From positions 868,001-932,000 of the forward strand of contig NZ_CP020555.1 in assembly GCF_002080455.1 (NCBI RefSeq): 64,000 nucleotides of DNA. Reading direction: 5' to 3'. The notes below the pieces were generated by a model. The model was not told the origin of the DNA. It saw only the letters and a list, made by a program, of their open reading frames with translations, and did no database searches. This document shows, one piece after another, positions 41,253 through 49,747 of this stretch (its first letter is position 1; every line of letters begins with the position of its first letter). The translations under genes were made by a program, and so were the position numbers. Source of the stretch: Streptomyces sp. Sge12 (GTDB lineage: Bacteria; Actinomycetota; Actinomycetes; Streptomycetales; Streptomycetaceae).

Positions 41253-42305
41253 TCAGGCCGTGCCCGGGCCGCCGGGCGGGCCGGGCGCGGTGGGGTCGGG
41301 CGCGGGGGTGTCGGTCAGGGCGTACAGGCCGGAGACCTCCGCGCCGCGGCGGCGTTTGGCCTCGATGGTCGTCATGCCCGCGTGCAGGGCGGTCGTGCCG
41401 TGGGCGTAGGCGTCCTCGACGGGCAGGTAGTACATGAGGTTGAAGTACAGGTGGGGCGCCGGGTGCTCGCGGTCGAGGGCGACCGCACGGATCCATGTCG
41501 TGGCGCCGTAGTGGTAGTAGAGGCAGAAGCCGATCATGCGGTCTCGGTCGTAGGCGGCCACCACGCGCGCCTCGCTGCCCATCGCCGTGGCCTGCCGTTT
41601 CAGCAGGCCGGTCATGGCGTCGATGCCGTCCCTATCGTGCCCGTGGTCCTGCTGGTGTCCGGCGAGGAGGACTCCGGCGTCCTCGAAGCAGTCCGCGAGG
41701 ACCTGGCGGCGTACGTCGAGGGCGTGCGCGGCGAAGGCGCGGCGTTCGCGGCGCACGCCGACACGGCGCTGCGAGGGCAGGGAGGAGATGTAGTCGTCGA
41801 TGCCCGTGCCGGGGAGCGGGATGAGGGCGTCGTCCTCCAGGTGGAGGGCGGGGTCCGGGTAGAGGGGGGCGAGCCGGGCGGCGGCCGGGGCGGTGAGGTA
41901 GGGCCACCAGTGCGTCGTGCCGTGGCGGTCGGCGAAGCCGCGTGCGGCGTCCCGGAGGAGGGTGAGGCACAGGTCCTGCCGGCCGGGGTCGAGGCCGGGT
42001 GCGGTGAGCGGGGTGTTGTGGTAGCCGCGCCGCGCCCCGGCGATCACGCGGGGCCGCAGATGCGGGGGCAGTACGTTTTCGGGCCGGTAGCTGTCGTTCG
42101 GTTCGTCCCGCACCAGATGCAGCGGGGCGGCGGCGAGCAGGGTGCCGGCGAGGTCCCGTACGAGCGCGTACGTGCTGGTGGCCGTGGGGTCCTCCTCTTC
42201 GCCGGCGAGCCACCGGTGGGAGAGGTAGAGGCCGGCCGGCCGGGCGAGGTGCTCCCACTCGGCGGCGGGGACCGCCTGGATGGACTCGACGATGCTCGTG
42301 ATCAA
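41253..42305 (-). CDS. FemAB/GNAT-like acyl- or aminoacyltransferase
   Basis: 350-residue protein of the PF04339/FemAB-related GNAT group, which carries double acetyltransferase folds and includes aminoacyl-tRNA-dependent peptide-forming enzymes. Visible are ARPAGLYLSHRWLAGEEED, GARRGYHNTPLTAPG, LPSQRRVGVRRERRAF, RVVAAYDRDRMIGFCLYYHYGATTWIRAV and YFNLMYYLPVEDAYAHG. The start is TTG 42305, overlapping the MFS stop (TTGA) with GAAGGAA upstream. It is the last gene of a four-gene minus-strand operon with two ATP-grasp ligases and an exporter, so it may add an acyl or aminoacyl group to the product. It ends 15 bp from the macro-UNG-ART gene. Confidence 0.72.
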   Translation of the reverse strand: MITSIVESIQAVPAAEWEHLARPAGLYLSHRWLAGEEEDPTATSTYALVRDLAGTLLAAAPLHLVRDEPNDSYRPENVLPPHLRPRVIAGARRGYHNTPLTAPGLDPGRQDLCLTLLRDAARGFADRHGTTHWWPYLTAPAAARLAPLYPDPALHLEDDALIPLPGTGIDDYISSLPSQRRVGVRRERRAFAAHALDVRRQVLADCFEDAGVLLAGHQQDHGHDRDGIDAMTGLLKRQATAMGSEARVVAAYDRDRMIGFCLYYHYGATTWIRAVALDREHPAPHLYFNLMYYLPVEDAYAHGTTALHAGMTTIEAKRRRGAEVSGLYALTDTPAPDPTAPGPPGGPGTA

Positions 42306-43573
42306 CGGGGATTCCTTCGGCGGTGGCGGTTGGGGGCTTTGAGGGCGGGCGCGGCGAGTACGGCGATCAGGCAGGCGGCGGCTTCGACACCCCACGGGAG
42401 GAGGGGGCCGGCCTCCAGCAGCAGGGTGAACAGGGCGGGAGCCGCGACCATGCCGATGGCCCACGAGAACTGGTACAGGCCCTGTGTGAAGCCCCCGGCC
42501 GCCTGGGGGGTGAGGCTCACCGACAGTTCGCTCAGTGCCGGGCCGAGGAGGATCTCCGCCACGCTGAACAGGACGATCGCCACGACGAGGGCCGACCAGG
42601 CGGCGGAAGCGCCGCCGGACGGCGAGGCCGGTCCTGGCAGGGAGGGCAGCGCGAACGCCCACATCCCGAAGGCCATGATCAGGTATCCGGCGGCCACGGC
42701 GCGGCGGGGCACCTTGGGCGCCACGTGCGCGGTGACGGCTGTCGAACACGCGGAGACGATCACGGTGTTGATGACGAACAGCAGGCTCGCCGCCGAGGCG
42801 GGGAGCCCCAGTGCGCGGGTGGTGTAGAGGGCGACGAGGACGGCGAGGACGGCCTGCGCGAGGACGTAGGGGAGGTTGACGGCGACGAGCAGGAGGTAGC
42901 GGCGGGTGTGGTCGGACCGGGTCACGAGGGCGCTCGGCGGTGCGCCGTCCGGCTCCGGTGGGGTGGTGGCGAGGGCGGCGAAGCAGGCGGCGGCGAGGAG
43001 GTAGGTGGCGGCGTCGACCGCGATCATCCAGCGCAGCGAGCCGTTCCCGAACACGGTCAGGGCTCCCGCCGCGGCGGCGGACCCGGCGGCGAGCCCGATG
43101 TTGCGCAGCGAACCGGTGAACGCGAACCAGGAGCGGCGTTCTTCGGCCCGGGTGACGTGCGTGATCAGGGTGCGCTGTGCGGTGAAGTACATGTTGATGC
43201 CCGCCTGTACGAGCACGTACACGCCGGCGATGTGCCACGGCTCGCGCGCGAGCAGGAACAGGGCGAACCCGGCGGCGGAGAGGAGGTTCGCCCACACCAC
43301 GACGCGTTTCGGCCCGACGCGGTCCATGAGTCGTCCGGCGAGGAACGTGACGGGCAGGGCGATGGCCTGTCCCACCGTCATCGCCGCGCCCACCTGCGCC
43401 GGCGGCAGGCCCTGGACATCGGTGAAGTACAGCAGTCCCAGCGGCAGGAGCATGCCGTTGCCGAGGGAGTCGATCAGGTTGCCGGTGATGAAGAGTCCGT
43501 GCCCGCGCAGCACGGGCAGGCCGAGGCGGTCCGCCGCGGTGCGCGAGCGGCGGGTGTCGGTGGCCGCGCTCAC
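42302..43573 (-). CDS. MFS transporter, probable product exporter
   Basis: 423-residue major facilitator with about 12 hydrophobic helices. The motif-A-like loop LAGRLMDRVGPKRVVVWANLL, RTLITHVTRAEERRSWFAF and the second-half TQGLYQFSWAIGMVAAPALF are typical of drug-efflux MFS proteins in actinobacteria. GTG 43573 overlaps the ATP-grasp stop (GTGA), and its own stop overlaps the next start (TTGA), so it is embedded in a translationally coupled operon. The likely role is export of the small molecule made by the flanking ligases, giving self-resistance (inference). Confidence 0.87.
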   Translation of the reverse strand: MSAATDTRRSRTAADRLGLPVLRGHGLFITGNLIDSLGNGMLLPLGLLYFTDVQGLPPAQVGAAMTVGQAIALPVTFLAGRLMDRVGPKRVVVWANLLSAAGFALFLLAREPWHIAGVYVLVQAGINMYFTAQRTLITHVTRAEERRSWFAFTGSLRNIGLAAGSAAAAGALTVFGNGSLRWMIAVDAATYLLAAACFAALATTPPEPDGAPPSALVTRSDHTRRYLLLVAVNLPYVLAQAVLAVLVALYTTRALGLPASAASLLFVINTVIVSACSTAVTAHVAPKVPRRAVAAGYLIMAFGMWAFALPSLPGPASPSGGASAAWSALVVAIVLFSVAEILLGPALSELSVSLTPQAAGGFTQGLYQFSWAIGMVAAPALFTLLLEAGPLLPWGVEAAACLIAVLAAPALKAPNRHRRRNPR

Positions 43574-44865
43574 CGGGTCAGCAGCGAACTGATCTTGCCC
43601 ATGACATCGGCCGCGGGGAAGCCGGTGGCCTCGTGCAGCTCCGTCAGGGCCTTCACGGTCCGGTCCTCCTCGCCTTCGGCGAGGGCGATGACGACGATGT
43701 CTCCGTGGGAGGCTCCGTCGATGACCAGCTCGTGGGCGGTGACCACCCGGACGCGGTGGCGCAGTTCGGCCAGCACCGCCGGCGGGATGCCGTCCCCGGC
43801 GAGGAATTCGACCGCCCGGCCGACCCGTTGAGCCGGGCCTGCGGCGACGGGGAGGCCGCGGGCCATACGGGCGAGGGAGGCGAACGTGTTGGTGCCGGAG
43901 GCGGCGCACGAGAGGGTGGTGGCGCCGCCGATGCGCGGGTTGACCTCCAGGATCACGAACCGGCCGCCGGTGTGGACCATGTCGATGTTCACCGACCCGT
44001 GCACTCCCAGGCTTTCGCAGAGCCCCACCAGGGTGCGTGCGACTTCGGCGAACGCGGCGTCCGCTTCCGGGCGGGGGCCGCACCAGCGCAGGTCGGCGAA
44101 GGTGAACACCGGCTCCGCCCCGGCGCGTCCGGTCCAGCAGAGCGGAAGGACCTGGTAGGCGCCGGGGCGCCCCACGATGTCCACGCTGCACAGGTCGCCC
44201 TCCACGACCTGTTCCACCACCGCCGACACCGGCTCCGACGCCGGCTCCGAGCCGGGCCCCGGGCCGGGCCCCGGGCCGGGCCCCGGTGCGAGGTGGTCGT
44301 CGAGGTCGGCGGGTGAGCGCAGGGTACGGATGCCCATGCTGGTCGACTCCCATACCGGCTTCCACATCAGCGGATAGCCGATCCGTTCGGCCTGCACGCG
44401 CAGCGCATCCCGGTAGCCGGGTACCCGGAGCCCCCGCCCCGCCAGCAGATCGGAGTCGACACGGAATCCGTCGGGCACGAGCAGCCCGGCCTGCCTGCAG
44501 AGCTGCTTGGTCTCCCACTTGTCCACCAGCAGCATCGTCGCCGCGAGCGGGGTCATGACCGTCGGGATGCCGGCGGCGTCCAGGTGGGCCTTGGCCGCGG
44601 CGTCGCGCAGCGCGTTCTCGCACGGCAGCGAGATCGACACCGCCGCGTCCGCACCCCAGGCGGCGACCGCGTCCGCGAGCTCCCGCGGCGTCACGCCCCG
44701 ATCGAGTCGTTGCCGGTGGCCGGGGAAGTCTTCGTCACCGGCGGAGCCGCTGGTGTGGAACAGCCCGGCCTCGATCCCGTCGGCCGCCAGCCCGCGTACG
44801 GCCTGCTGGATGTAGGGGTCGGCGCGCTGGATGCGTACCGACCGTAAGAACGCGATCTTCCGCAC
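43570..44865 (-). CDS. ATP-grasp ligase A
   Basis: 431-residue ATP-grasp enzyme. The N-terminal preATP-grasp domain starts KIAFLRSVRIQRADPYIQQAV. The ATP-binding lobe has YPLMWKPVWESTSMGIR. The Mg-binding segment VNIDMVHTGGRFVILEVNPRIGGATT contains the E-x-N motif of carboxylate-amine ligases. A run of Gly-Pro repeats (about residues 193-204) between lobes comes from a simple-sequence repeat in the DNA at 44257-44286. Such enzymes join a carboxylate to an amine by an acyl phosphate. GTG 44865 lies 5 bp after the upstream ligase stop. The two ligases in tandem suggest stepwise peptide or amide bond formation. Confidence 0.83.
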   Translation of the reverse strand: MRKIAFLRSVRIQRADPYIQQAVRGLAADGIEAGLFHTSGSAGDEDFPGHRQRLDRGVTPRELADAVAAWGADAAVSISLPCENALRDAAAKAHLDAAGIPTVMTPLAATMLLVDKWETKQLCRQAGLLVPDGFRVDSDLLAGRGLRVPGYRDALRVQAERIGYPLMWKPVWESTSMGIRTLRSPADLDDHLAPGPGPGPGPGPGSEPASEPVSAVVEQVVEGDLCSVDIVGRPGAYQVLPLCWTGRAGAEPVFTFADLRWCGPRPEADAAFAEVARTLVGLCESLGVHGSVNIDMVHTGGRFVILEVNPRIGGATTLSCAASGTNTFASLARMARGLPVAAGPAQRVGRAVEFLAGDGIPPAVLAELRHRVRVVTAHELVIDGASHGDIVVIALAEGEEDRTVKALTELHEATGFPAADVMGKISSLLTR

Positions 44866-44870
44866 CTGCG

Positions 44871-46124
44871 TCAGCCCACTTCCACTCGGGACCGGGCGGC
44901 CACCCGGTCGGCCAGCCCGCGCGCCTGATCCGCGGTTTCCGCACGGGCCACCACGTGCCCGATCCGGCAGGTCGAATCCGCCGGCTCCGGCACCACGTCC
45001 CCCGGCCGAAGATGCACCTCGCTGTGCGTACCGGGCAGGTCCGGGATGACCACCTGCCGCAGCACGCCGCCGTGCTCCGGCAGCAGGAACCGGATCGACG
45101 CCGCGTCCGTGCGGGAGGGAACGGTGTCGGGCACCAGCCCGAGCACGGCCTGGAGATGGGCCACGGCCTCGCTCACGCCCGTCGCGGCCTCGATGACCTC
45201 GCACAGGTTGTCCCCGGGCGGCCGGGCGCCGGTCTCGATCACGTACGGCGTTTCCGTGCCCGGCGGGATCTTCACCTCCGTGTGCGCGATCCCGTTGCGG
45301 ACGCCGACGGCGAGCGCCGCCCGCGCCGCGGTGTGCTGTACCGCCCTGACCAGCGGCGCGGGCAGGCCGGCGGGGCAGGTGTGTCCGGTCTCGATGCGGT
45401 ACCGGCCCTCGGTGGTGTCCTTCGCGACGACGGGCAGGGGGTAGGCCACTCCGCCAGCGACCACCGTGTCGCAGGAGTACTCCGCCCCCGGGATGTACTC
45501 CTGCAACAGGGCCCGCGTATCGAGTTCCAGGCCGTGCGGGTGGGCGTGCGTGAACTGCTGGGCCGCGGCGACCGCGTCGGCGAGCCGGTCCGGGCCGTCG
45601 ACCACGGACACGCCCCACGAGCCGCCCTGCTCCGCGGGCTTCACCACCAGCGGCCATCCCAGCTCGTGCGCCTGCGCCGATCGGTACGCCCCGGCGGCGT
45701 CGTGCGCGACCGCCCAGCGGGGGGCCGGGATCCCGGCGGCCGCGAACGCCTCACCCATCAGGATCTTGTTCCTGGCGGCGCGCGCGAGCCGGGGATCGTT
45801 GCCGGGCAGGCCGATCCGTTCGGCGAGCAGTGCGGCGAGCGGTGTGAACAGCTCGAAGCAGGGGGCGACACCGGCGACGGCGTGCTGCCGGCAGAAGGCT
45901 TCCATGTCCGCCAAGGCCCTCGGCGTGTCGGTGAGGTCCGTCGCGCACACCCCCGCGAGGGTGGCCCGCAGCCGGTCCGGGTAGTCCGCGTGGACCTCCT
46001 TGTGGGTGGCCGCGTACAGGCGCACTCCCAGCCGCTCGGCCGCCTCGACGAGGAAACGCCCCGCGTTCCCCATCGGCTCGATCACCAGCACTCCCGGCCC
46101 GCGCGGACCCGCCCCGAATTCCAT
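44871..46124 (-). CDS. ATP-grasp ligase B
   Basis: 417-residue ATP-grasp carboxylate-amine ligase similar in architecture to BacD/CarB-like enzymes. Evidence: VLVIEPMGNAGRFLVEAAERLG, RNKILMGEAFAAAGIPAPRW, WPLVVKPAEQGGSWGVSVVDG (ATP loop), LQEYIPGAEYSCDTVV, and HTEVKIPPG...YVIETGARPPGDN carrying the metal-binding E-x-x-A/N region. ATG 46124 directly follows GGAGGA with no spacing, which is unusual; GTG 46091 is an alternative start. It is the first gene of the minus-strand operon and diverges from the radical SAM gene across 219 bp. It probably makes the first amide bond of the product (inference). Confidence 0.83.
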   Translation of the reverse strand: MEFGAGPRGPGVLVIEPMGNAGRFLVEAAERLGVRLYAATHKEVHADYPDRLRATLAGVCATDLTDTPRALADMEAFCRQHAVAGVAPCFELFTPLAALLAERIGLPGNDPRLARAARNKILMGEAFAAAGIPAPRWAVAHDAAGAYRSAQAHELGWPLVVKPAEQGGSWGVSVVDGPDRLADAVAAAQQFTHAHPHGLELDTRALLQEYIPGAEYSCDTVVAGGVAYPLPVVAKDTTEGRYRIETGHTCPAGLPAPLVRAVQHTAARAALAVGVRNGIAHTEVKIPPGTETPYVIETGARPPGDNLCEVIEAATGVSEAVAHLQAVLGLVPDTVPSRTDAASIRFLLPEHGGVLRQVVIPDLPGTHSEVHLRPGDVVPEPADSTCRIGHVVARAETADQARGLADRVAARSRVEVG

Positions 46125-46343
46125 TCCTCCAGCAAAGCCGTGGGACGCGCGTCGCGGCTATGGGCCTGATCGACGAAAACAACTCGCCTCGCGGCACAGC
46201 CCTTTGGAGCATGCAACAACGAACTGGTCAGTAGGTACGGGGTATTTGGTGCGCCCACCCGATGGATCCGGACAAGCGTTGCGTGATCGGATCGCCAGGC
46301 TGGGCAAACCCGCGCCCGCAAACCCGTACGGGAAGGCAGCACC

Positions 46344-47792
46344 GTGACCAGTAGCCTGCACCAGCAGCTCGCCGACCACATCGCACAGGGCGTCATTCCG
46401 CCCTACCAGTACTCGTACCCGCCCCGCTCCACCTACCGCCCCCTCCCGGAGGGCAAGTGGAGCGTCCCCGACGTGTGGGCGATGGATCTCGCCAACTACC
46501 AGGTCCCCGAGCTCAACCTCTACCTGCACGTCCCCTTCTGCGACCGCAAATGCGGCTTCTGCAACCTCTACACCATCATCAGCACCGACGAGGACGTCTA
46601 CGACGCCTACACCGACGCCCTCTGTACCCAGATCCGCGATCACGCGGAGATCATCCAGGCCCGCCGTTTACGCACGATCTACATCGGCGGCGGCACGCCC
46701 GCCCTGCTCAAGCCCCGGCACTTCGAGCAGATCTTCACCACCATCGGCGAGATCTACCCCAACTGGCGCTCCACGGCGGAGGAGGTCGCCGTGGAGGCCA
46801 CCCCCTCGTCGATCGCCGACGCGCCCGACGAGTTCAAGGCCCTCATCGACATGGGTCTCACCCGCGCCAACGTCGGCATCCAGTCCCTCGTCCCCCGCGA
46901 GATCCGCGAAGCGGGCCGGGGCGGCGAGGACGAGGACGTCATCCGCCGCGCGGTCCGCACCGCCCACGAACTCGGCCTGCCGGACCTGTCCACCGACCTG
47001 ATCATGGGCTTCGCGGGACAGACCCCCGAGACCTGGCGCCAGAGCGTGGACGAGCTGGCCGCACTCCAACCCACCACCATCAGCACCTACTTCCTGACCG
47101 TGCGGCCGGACGCCTGGTTCTCCAGGACCGGCGCCTACCAGTACATGTGGCAGCCCGAGCTGTACGAGCGCTACGACTACGCCCGCCAGGTCTTCCTCGA
47201 CCACGGCTACGTCCAGGAGGGCTCCGTCCGCTACAAGAAGCCCGGTCGCGGCGGCTACGTGCAGAAGGTGCTCACCTTCCACGGCGTGCCCCTGCTCGGC
47301 CTCGGCGTCGGCGCCCGCTCCTACACGAGCGTGCTCGACTACATGTGCGGCAGTGTGAAGCCCTCGACGGCCGAGGTCGCCGACTACATCGAGCGGGCCA
47401 GGAACCACCGGCTCGCGCCCGTCACCGGCTTCGAACTGACCGGCGAGGAGATCGTCCGCAAGCGCCTCGTCCTCGACACGTTCGACCTCGACCTCACGGA
47501 GCTCGACCGCTTCGGCTACCAGAAGCACGCCGCCGAGTTCGAACCGGTCCTCGAGGCGGCCGAGTCCAACGGGCTCGTCCACCGCCTCGGCCGGCGCGTC
47601 CAGTTGACCCCCAAGGGCTTCAAGTACCGCGACGTGCTGTCCTGGATGTTCTACTCCGGGGCCGTCAAGGACCTCGACCGCGAGTACTACGAGAACCTCC
47701 ACGCGGCGAACAAGCGCGCCCGGAAGAACATGGGGGCGACGCCGGTCCGGATCACCGGCGTCGACCTGCGCGAACGCGAGGGAGCCGCGTGA
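46344..47792 (+). CDS. HemN/HemW-like radical SAM enzyme
   Basis: 482-residue radical SAM protein. The 4Fe-4S cluster motif is C66-x3-C70-x2-C73 in LHVPFCDRKCGFCNLYT, followed by IYIGGGTPALL, VEATPSSI, NVGIQSLVPREI and LSTDLIMGFAGQTPE, all of the HemN/HemW group, and a C-terminal HemW-like winged region (LTPKGFKYRDVLSWMFYSG). This group contains heme-pathway enzymes but also class C methylases and cyclopropanases of natural-product pathways. Its position in a cluster with ligases and an exporter favours a tailoring role. GTG 46344 has GGAAGG 7 nt upstream. The stop overlaps the DUF1152 start (GTGA). Confidence 0.87.
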   Translation: MTSSLHQQLADHIAQGVIPPYQYSYPPRSTYRPLPEGKWSVPDVWAMDLANYQVPELNLYLHVPFCDRKCGFCNLYTIISTDEDVYDAYTDALCTQIRDHAEIIQARRLRTIYIGGGTPALLKPRHFEQIFTTIGEIYPNWRSTAEEVAVEATPSSIADAPDEFKALIDMGLTRANVGIQSLVPREIREAGRGGEDEDVIRRAVRTAHELGLPDLSTDLIMGFAGQTPETWRQSVDELAALQPTTISTYFLTVRPDAWFSRTGAYQYMWQPELYERYDYARQVFLDHGYVQEGSVRYKKPGRGGYVQKVLTFHGVPLLGLGVGARSYTSVLDYMCGSVKPSTAEVADYIERARNHRLAPVTGFELTGEEIVRKRLVLDTFDLDLTELDRFGYQKHAAEFEPVLEAAESNGLVHRLGRRVQLTPKGFKYRDVLSWMFYSGAVKDLDREYYENLHAANKRARKNMGATPVRITGVDLREREGAA

Positions 47793-48937
47793 GCGATCTG
47801 TACATCGCGGCGGGCGGCGGTGGGGACCCCGTCGGGACCCTCATCGCCGCCCGCACCTTCATGGCGAACCCGGCCGACCCGTCGGACCCGGCCGACCCGT
47901 CGGACCCGGCCGACCCGTCGGATCGGGCGGCTTCGGCGGACCCGGCCGATCAGCCGCTGATCGCCACCTACGCGTGGGAGCGCCCCGAGGTCGACCCGAC
48001 CTCCGGCCCCCTCGGAGAGCGGGACTTCGACGGTCTGCTCCACGAGGGCGGGGGCAGCGGCGGCCGCGGCTTCGCCGCGTTCACCCCGGCCACCCGCGCC
48101 CGCCCCCCGGCCGGCTCCACCCTGCCCGCCCTCGCCAGGGATCTGCCCGCCCGGCTGCTGCTCCTCGACCCCGCCCGGGGGCTCTCCTGCCTGGCACGGC
48201 AGATCGCCTCCATGGCCGGGGCCGCGGGCGGCCGGATCCGCATCGTCGACATCGGCGGCGACATCCTGACCCACGGCAACGAGCCCGACCTGTGCAGCCC
48301 GTTCGGGGACGCCCTCACCCTCGCCGCGTGCCACCTCACCGGCATCCCCACCACCGTCCACATCGCGGGGCCCGGCCTCGACGGAGAGATCGGCGAAGGG
48401 CCCCTCCTCGAACGCCTCGCCGGAAGCCGCCCCCTCGTCCCCGATCGGGACGCGGCGGCAGCCGCCGCCCGCGCGCTGGCCTGGCACCCCTCCGAGGCCT
48501 CCGCGCTGTGGGCCGCCGCCATCCACGGCGCACGCGGCACCGTCCGCGCCGTCAACAACGTCATCCACCTCACGGAGGCCTCCCCGCGGCTGTACCCGCT
48601 GCCGCTCCAGGAGGCCATCGGCCACAACCCGGTCGCCCGGGCCCTCGTCGACGAGCAGCCGGCAACCCTGGCTGCCGCCGCCGACCTCTCCCACCGGCTG
48701 ACCGGCATTCACGGGCTGGAGAGCGAACGCACCCGAACGCCCCGCCGGGAACCGCCCGCCGGAGGAATCGCCTTCCTCGACCGGGACGTGGCCATGAAGG
48801 CCCTCCGCGAAGCGGCCGCCGGAGCCGACCACATCACCCTGCGCCACGCCGCCCGCGTCCTCGGCCTCACCTGGACGGACATCCCCGCCCTCCGGGCCGC
48901 CCTCGCCACGAACACCCCCCTCCTCCGGCTCACCTGA
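47789..48937 (+). CDS. DUF1152 domain-containing protein
   Basis: 382-residue protein of DUF1152. It starts SDLYIAAGGGGDPVGTL, typical of the family's Gly-rich loop, and continues with RIRIVDIGGDILTHGNEPDLCSPFGDALTLAACHLTG and VRAVNNVIHLTEASPRLYPL. The Gly-rich start and acidic DIGGD motif suggest nucleotide or metal binding, but no activity is known. Three 18-bp repeats insert PADPSD units at about residues 29-46. GTG 47789 overlaps the radical SAM stop and has GAGGGAG upstream. Its tight coupling to the radical SAM enzyme suggests a joint reaction. Confidence 0.85.
   Translation: MSDLYIAAGGGGDPVGTLIAARTFMANPADPSDPADPSDPADPSDRAASADPADQPLIATYAWERPEVDPTSGPLGERDFDGLLHEGGGSGGRGFAAFTPATRARPPAGSTLPALARDLPARLLLLDPARGLSCLARQIASMAGAAGGRIRIVDIGGDILTHGNEPDLCSPFGDALTLAACHLTGIPTTVHIAGPGLDGEIGEGPLLERLAGSRPLVPDRDAAAAAARALAWHPSEASALWAAAIHGARGTVRAVNNVIHLTEASPRLYPLPLQEAIGHNPVARALVDEQPATLAAAADLSHRLTGIHGLESERTRTPRREPPAGGIAFLDRDVAMKALREAAAGADHITLRHAARVLGLTWTDIPALRAALATNTPLLRLT
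47868..47921 (+). repeat. In-frame 18-bp triple repeat in the DUF1152 gene
   Basis: Three exact copies of ACCCGGCCGACCCGTCGG lie head to tail (47868-47885, 47886-47903, 47904-47921) and encode the PADPSD units. Length changes would keep the frame, so copy number is free to vary. Confidence 0.85.
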
Positions 48938-48942
48938 CTCCC

Positions 48943-49532
48943 CTACGGGGCGCCGATCGTGAGCGTGGCGGGTGCTGCGCAGCAGCCCCCGCCACCGCTC
49001 GCCCCGGCGGGCTCGGGCCGGTCGAAGAGACCGAGGAAGGAGAGGTCGGGGCGCAGGCCGGTCAGAACGATGACCTCGTCGACCGGCTCCAGGCGGCGGC
49101 CGTCCTCCGCGACCAGGACCACCCGGTCGCCGTCGCGCTCGACGGCGCCGGTGCGGAATCCGGTGACGGCGTCGGCGTGGCCGTGGTGGACGGCGGCCTC
49201 GGCGGCGAGGCCGAGCGCGCCACGGGCCGGGAGCCGGTCGGCGGCTCCGCCGCCGAAGGTCGATCCTGCCGTCCGGGCCCGGTACGCGGACAGGCTTACG
49301 GCGGTCATCGGCTCCGGGGCCTCCGCCTCTCGGCGGCCGGGTCGACGACCTCGCCCCAGGTGGAGAACAGCCGTACGTGGGCCCACTCGCGCACGGCGGC
49401 TCCGGCTGCGGGACCGGCCTCCAGGACGAGGGGTTCGATACCGCGTTCGACCAGGTGGGCGGCGGCCGCGAGCCCGTCGGGGCCGGCCCCGATCACGACG
49501 ACGGGCAGGTCGGTGACGGCAGGCGCGTTCAC
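48943..49532 (-). pseudogene. Decayed ArsO-like FAD/NAD(P) flavoprotein
   Basis: The intact start is GTG 49532 with GAGGAG 7 nt upstream; the first 75 residues encode LPVVVIGAGPDGLAAAAHLVERG and AVREWAHVRLFSTWGEVVDPAAE, the FAD motif and the start of flavoproteins found in ars operons. The frame then breaks. A second frame ending at 48943 carries the late part of the same protein (TGFRTGAVERDGDRVVLV, EVIVLTGLRPDLSFL and a final GGGGCCAAPATLTIGAP). The middle, and a block before the Cys pair, are missing. A full protein would be about 450 residues, so at least two deletions have occurred. It ends 5 bp after the DUF1152 gene on the other strand. Confidence 0.75.
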
Positions 49533-49550
49533 GGCGGACTCCTCATTGTT

Positions 49551-49564
49551 TCGACATACGTCGA
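49551..49564. promoter_or_regulatory. Short palindrome upstream of the decayed flavoprotein gene
   Basis: TCGAC-ATAC-GTCGA is a 14-bp inverted repeat, 19 bp upstream of the flavoprotein GTG. It resembles ArsR-type operators of ars operons and is probably a leftover operator. Confidence 0.45.
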
Positions 49565-49587
49565 TGCTCACCTCCCCACCATGACAC

Positions 49588-49627
49588 CTGATTCGATGAG
49601 CGTCACCATAGACAATCATCGAATCAG
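49588..49627. promoter_or_regulatory. 12-bp perfect inverted repeat at the arsR deletion scar
   Basis: CTGATTCGATGA and TCATCGAATCAG are perfect reverse complements separated by 16 bp. This looks like an ArsR operator for the divergent genes. Its right arm runs directly into the truncated arsR coding sequence at 49628, so the deletion joined operator to gene interior. Confidence 0.6.
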
Positions 49628-49747
49628 ATCAAGGAGGCCGGACTGCTGTCCTCCGAGCGCCGCGGCACGTGGGTGTACTACCGGGTCGAGCCGTCCGTAC
49701 TGGCCGCCATGGGCGCACTGCTGGCCGGCGCCACCAGGACGGCGTGA
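49628..49747 (+). pseudogene. 3' remnant of an ArsR-family regulator gene
   Basis: This plus-strand frame encodes IKEAGLLSSERRGTWVYYR followed by VEPSVLAAMGALLAGATRTA and a stop at 49745-49747. That is the end of the recognition helix, the beta-wing and the last helix of an ArsR protein. The N-terminal helices and the start codon are missing. Its last 70 bp overlap the 3' end of the aquaporin gene on the opposite strand, whose C-terminal tail here is not family-like. Confidence 0.75.

Noticed and set aside
42515..42525. TGTCGGTG-like match on the minus strand
   Set aside because: It lies inside the MFS coding sequence and lacks a -10 element at 8 bp.
46344..47792. Genuine coproporphyrinogen oxidase HemN/HemW of heme metabolism
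   Set aside because: No heme genes are nearby and the gene is coupled to DUF1152 beside ligases and an exporter; a tailoring role is more likely, although this is not proven.
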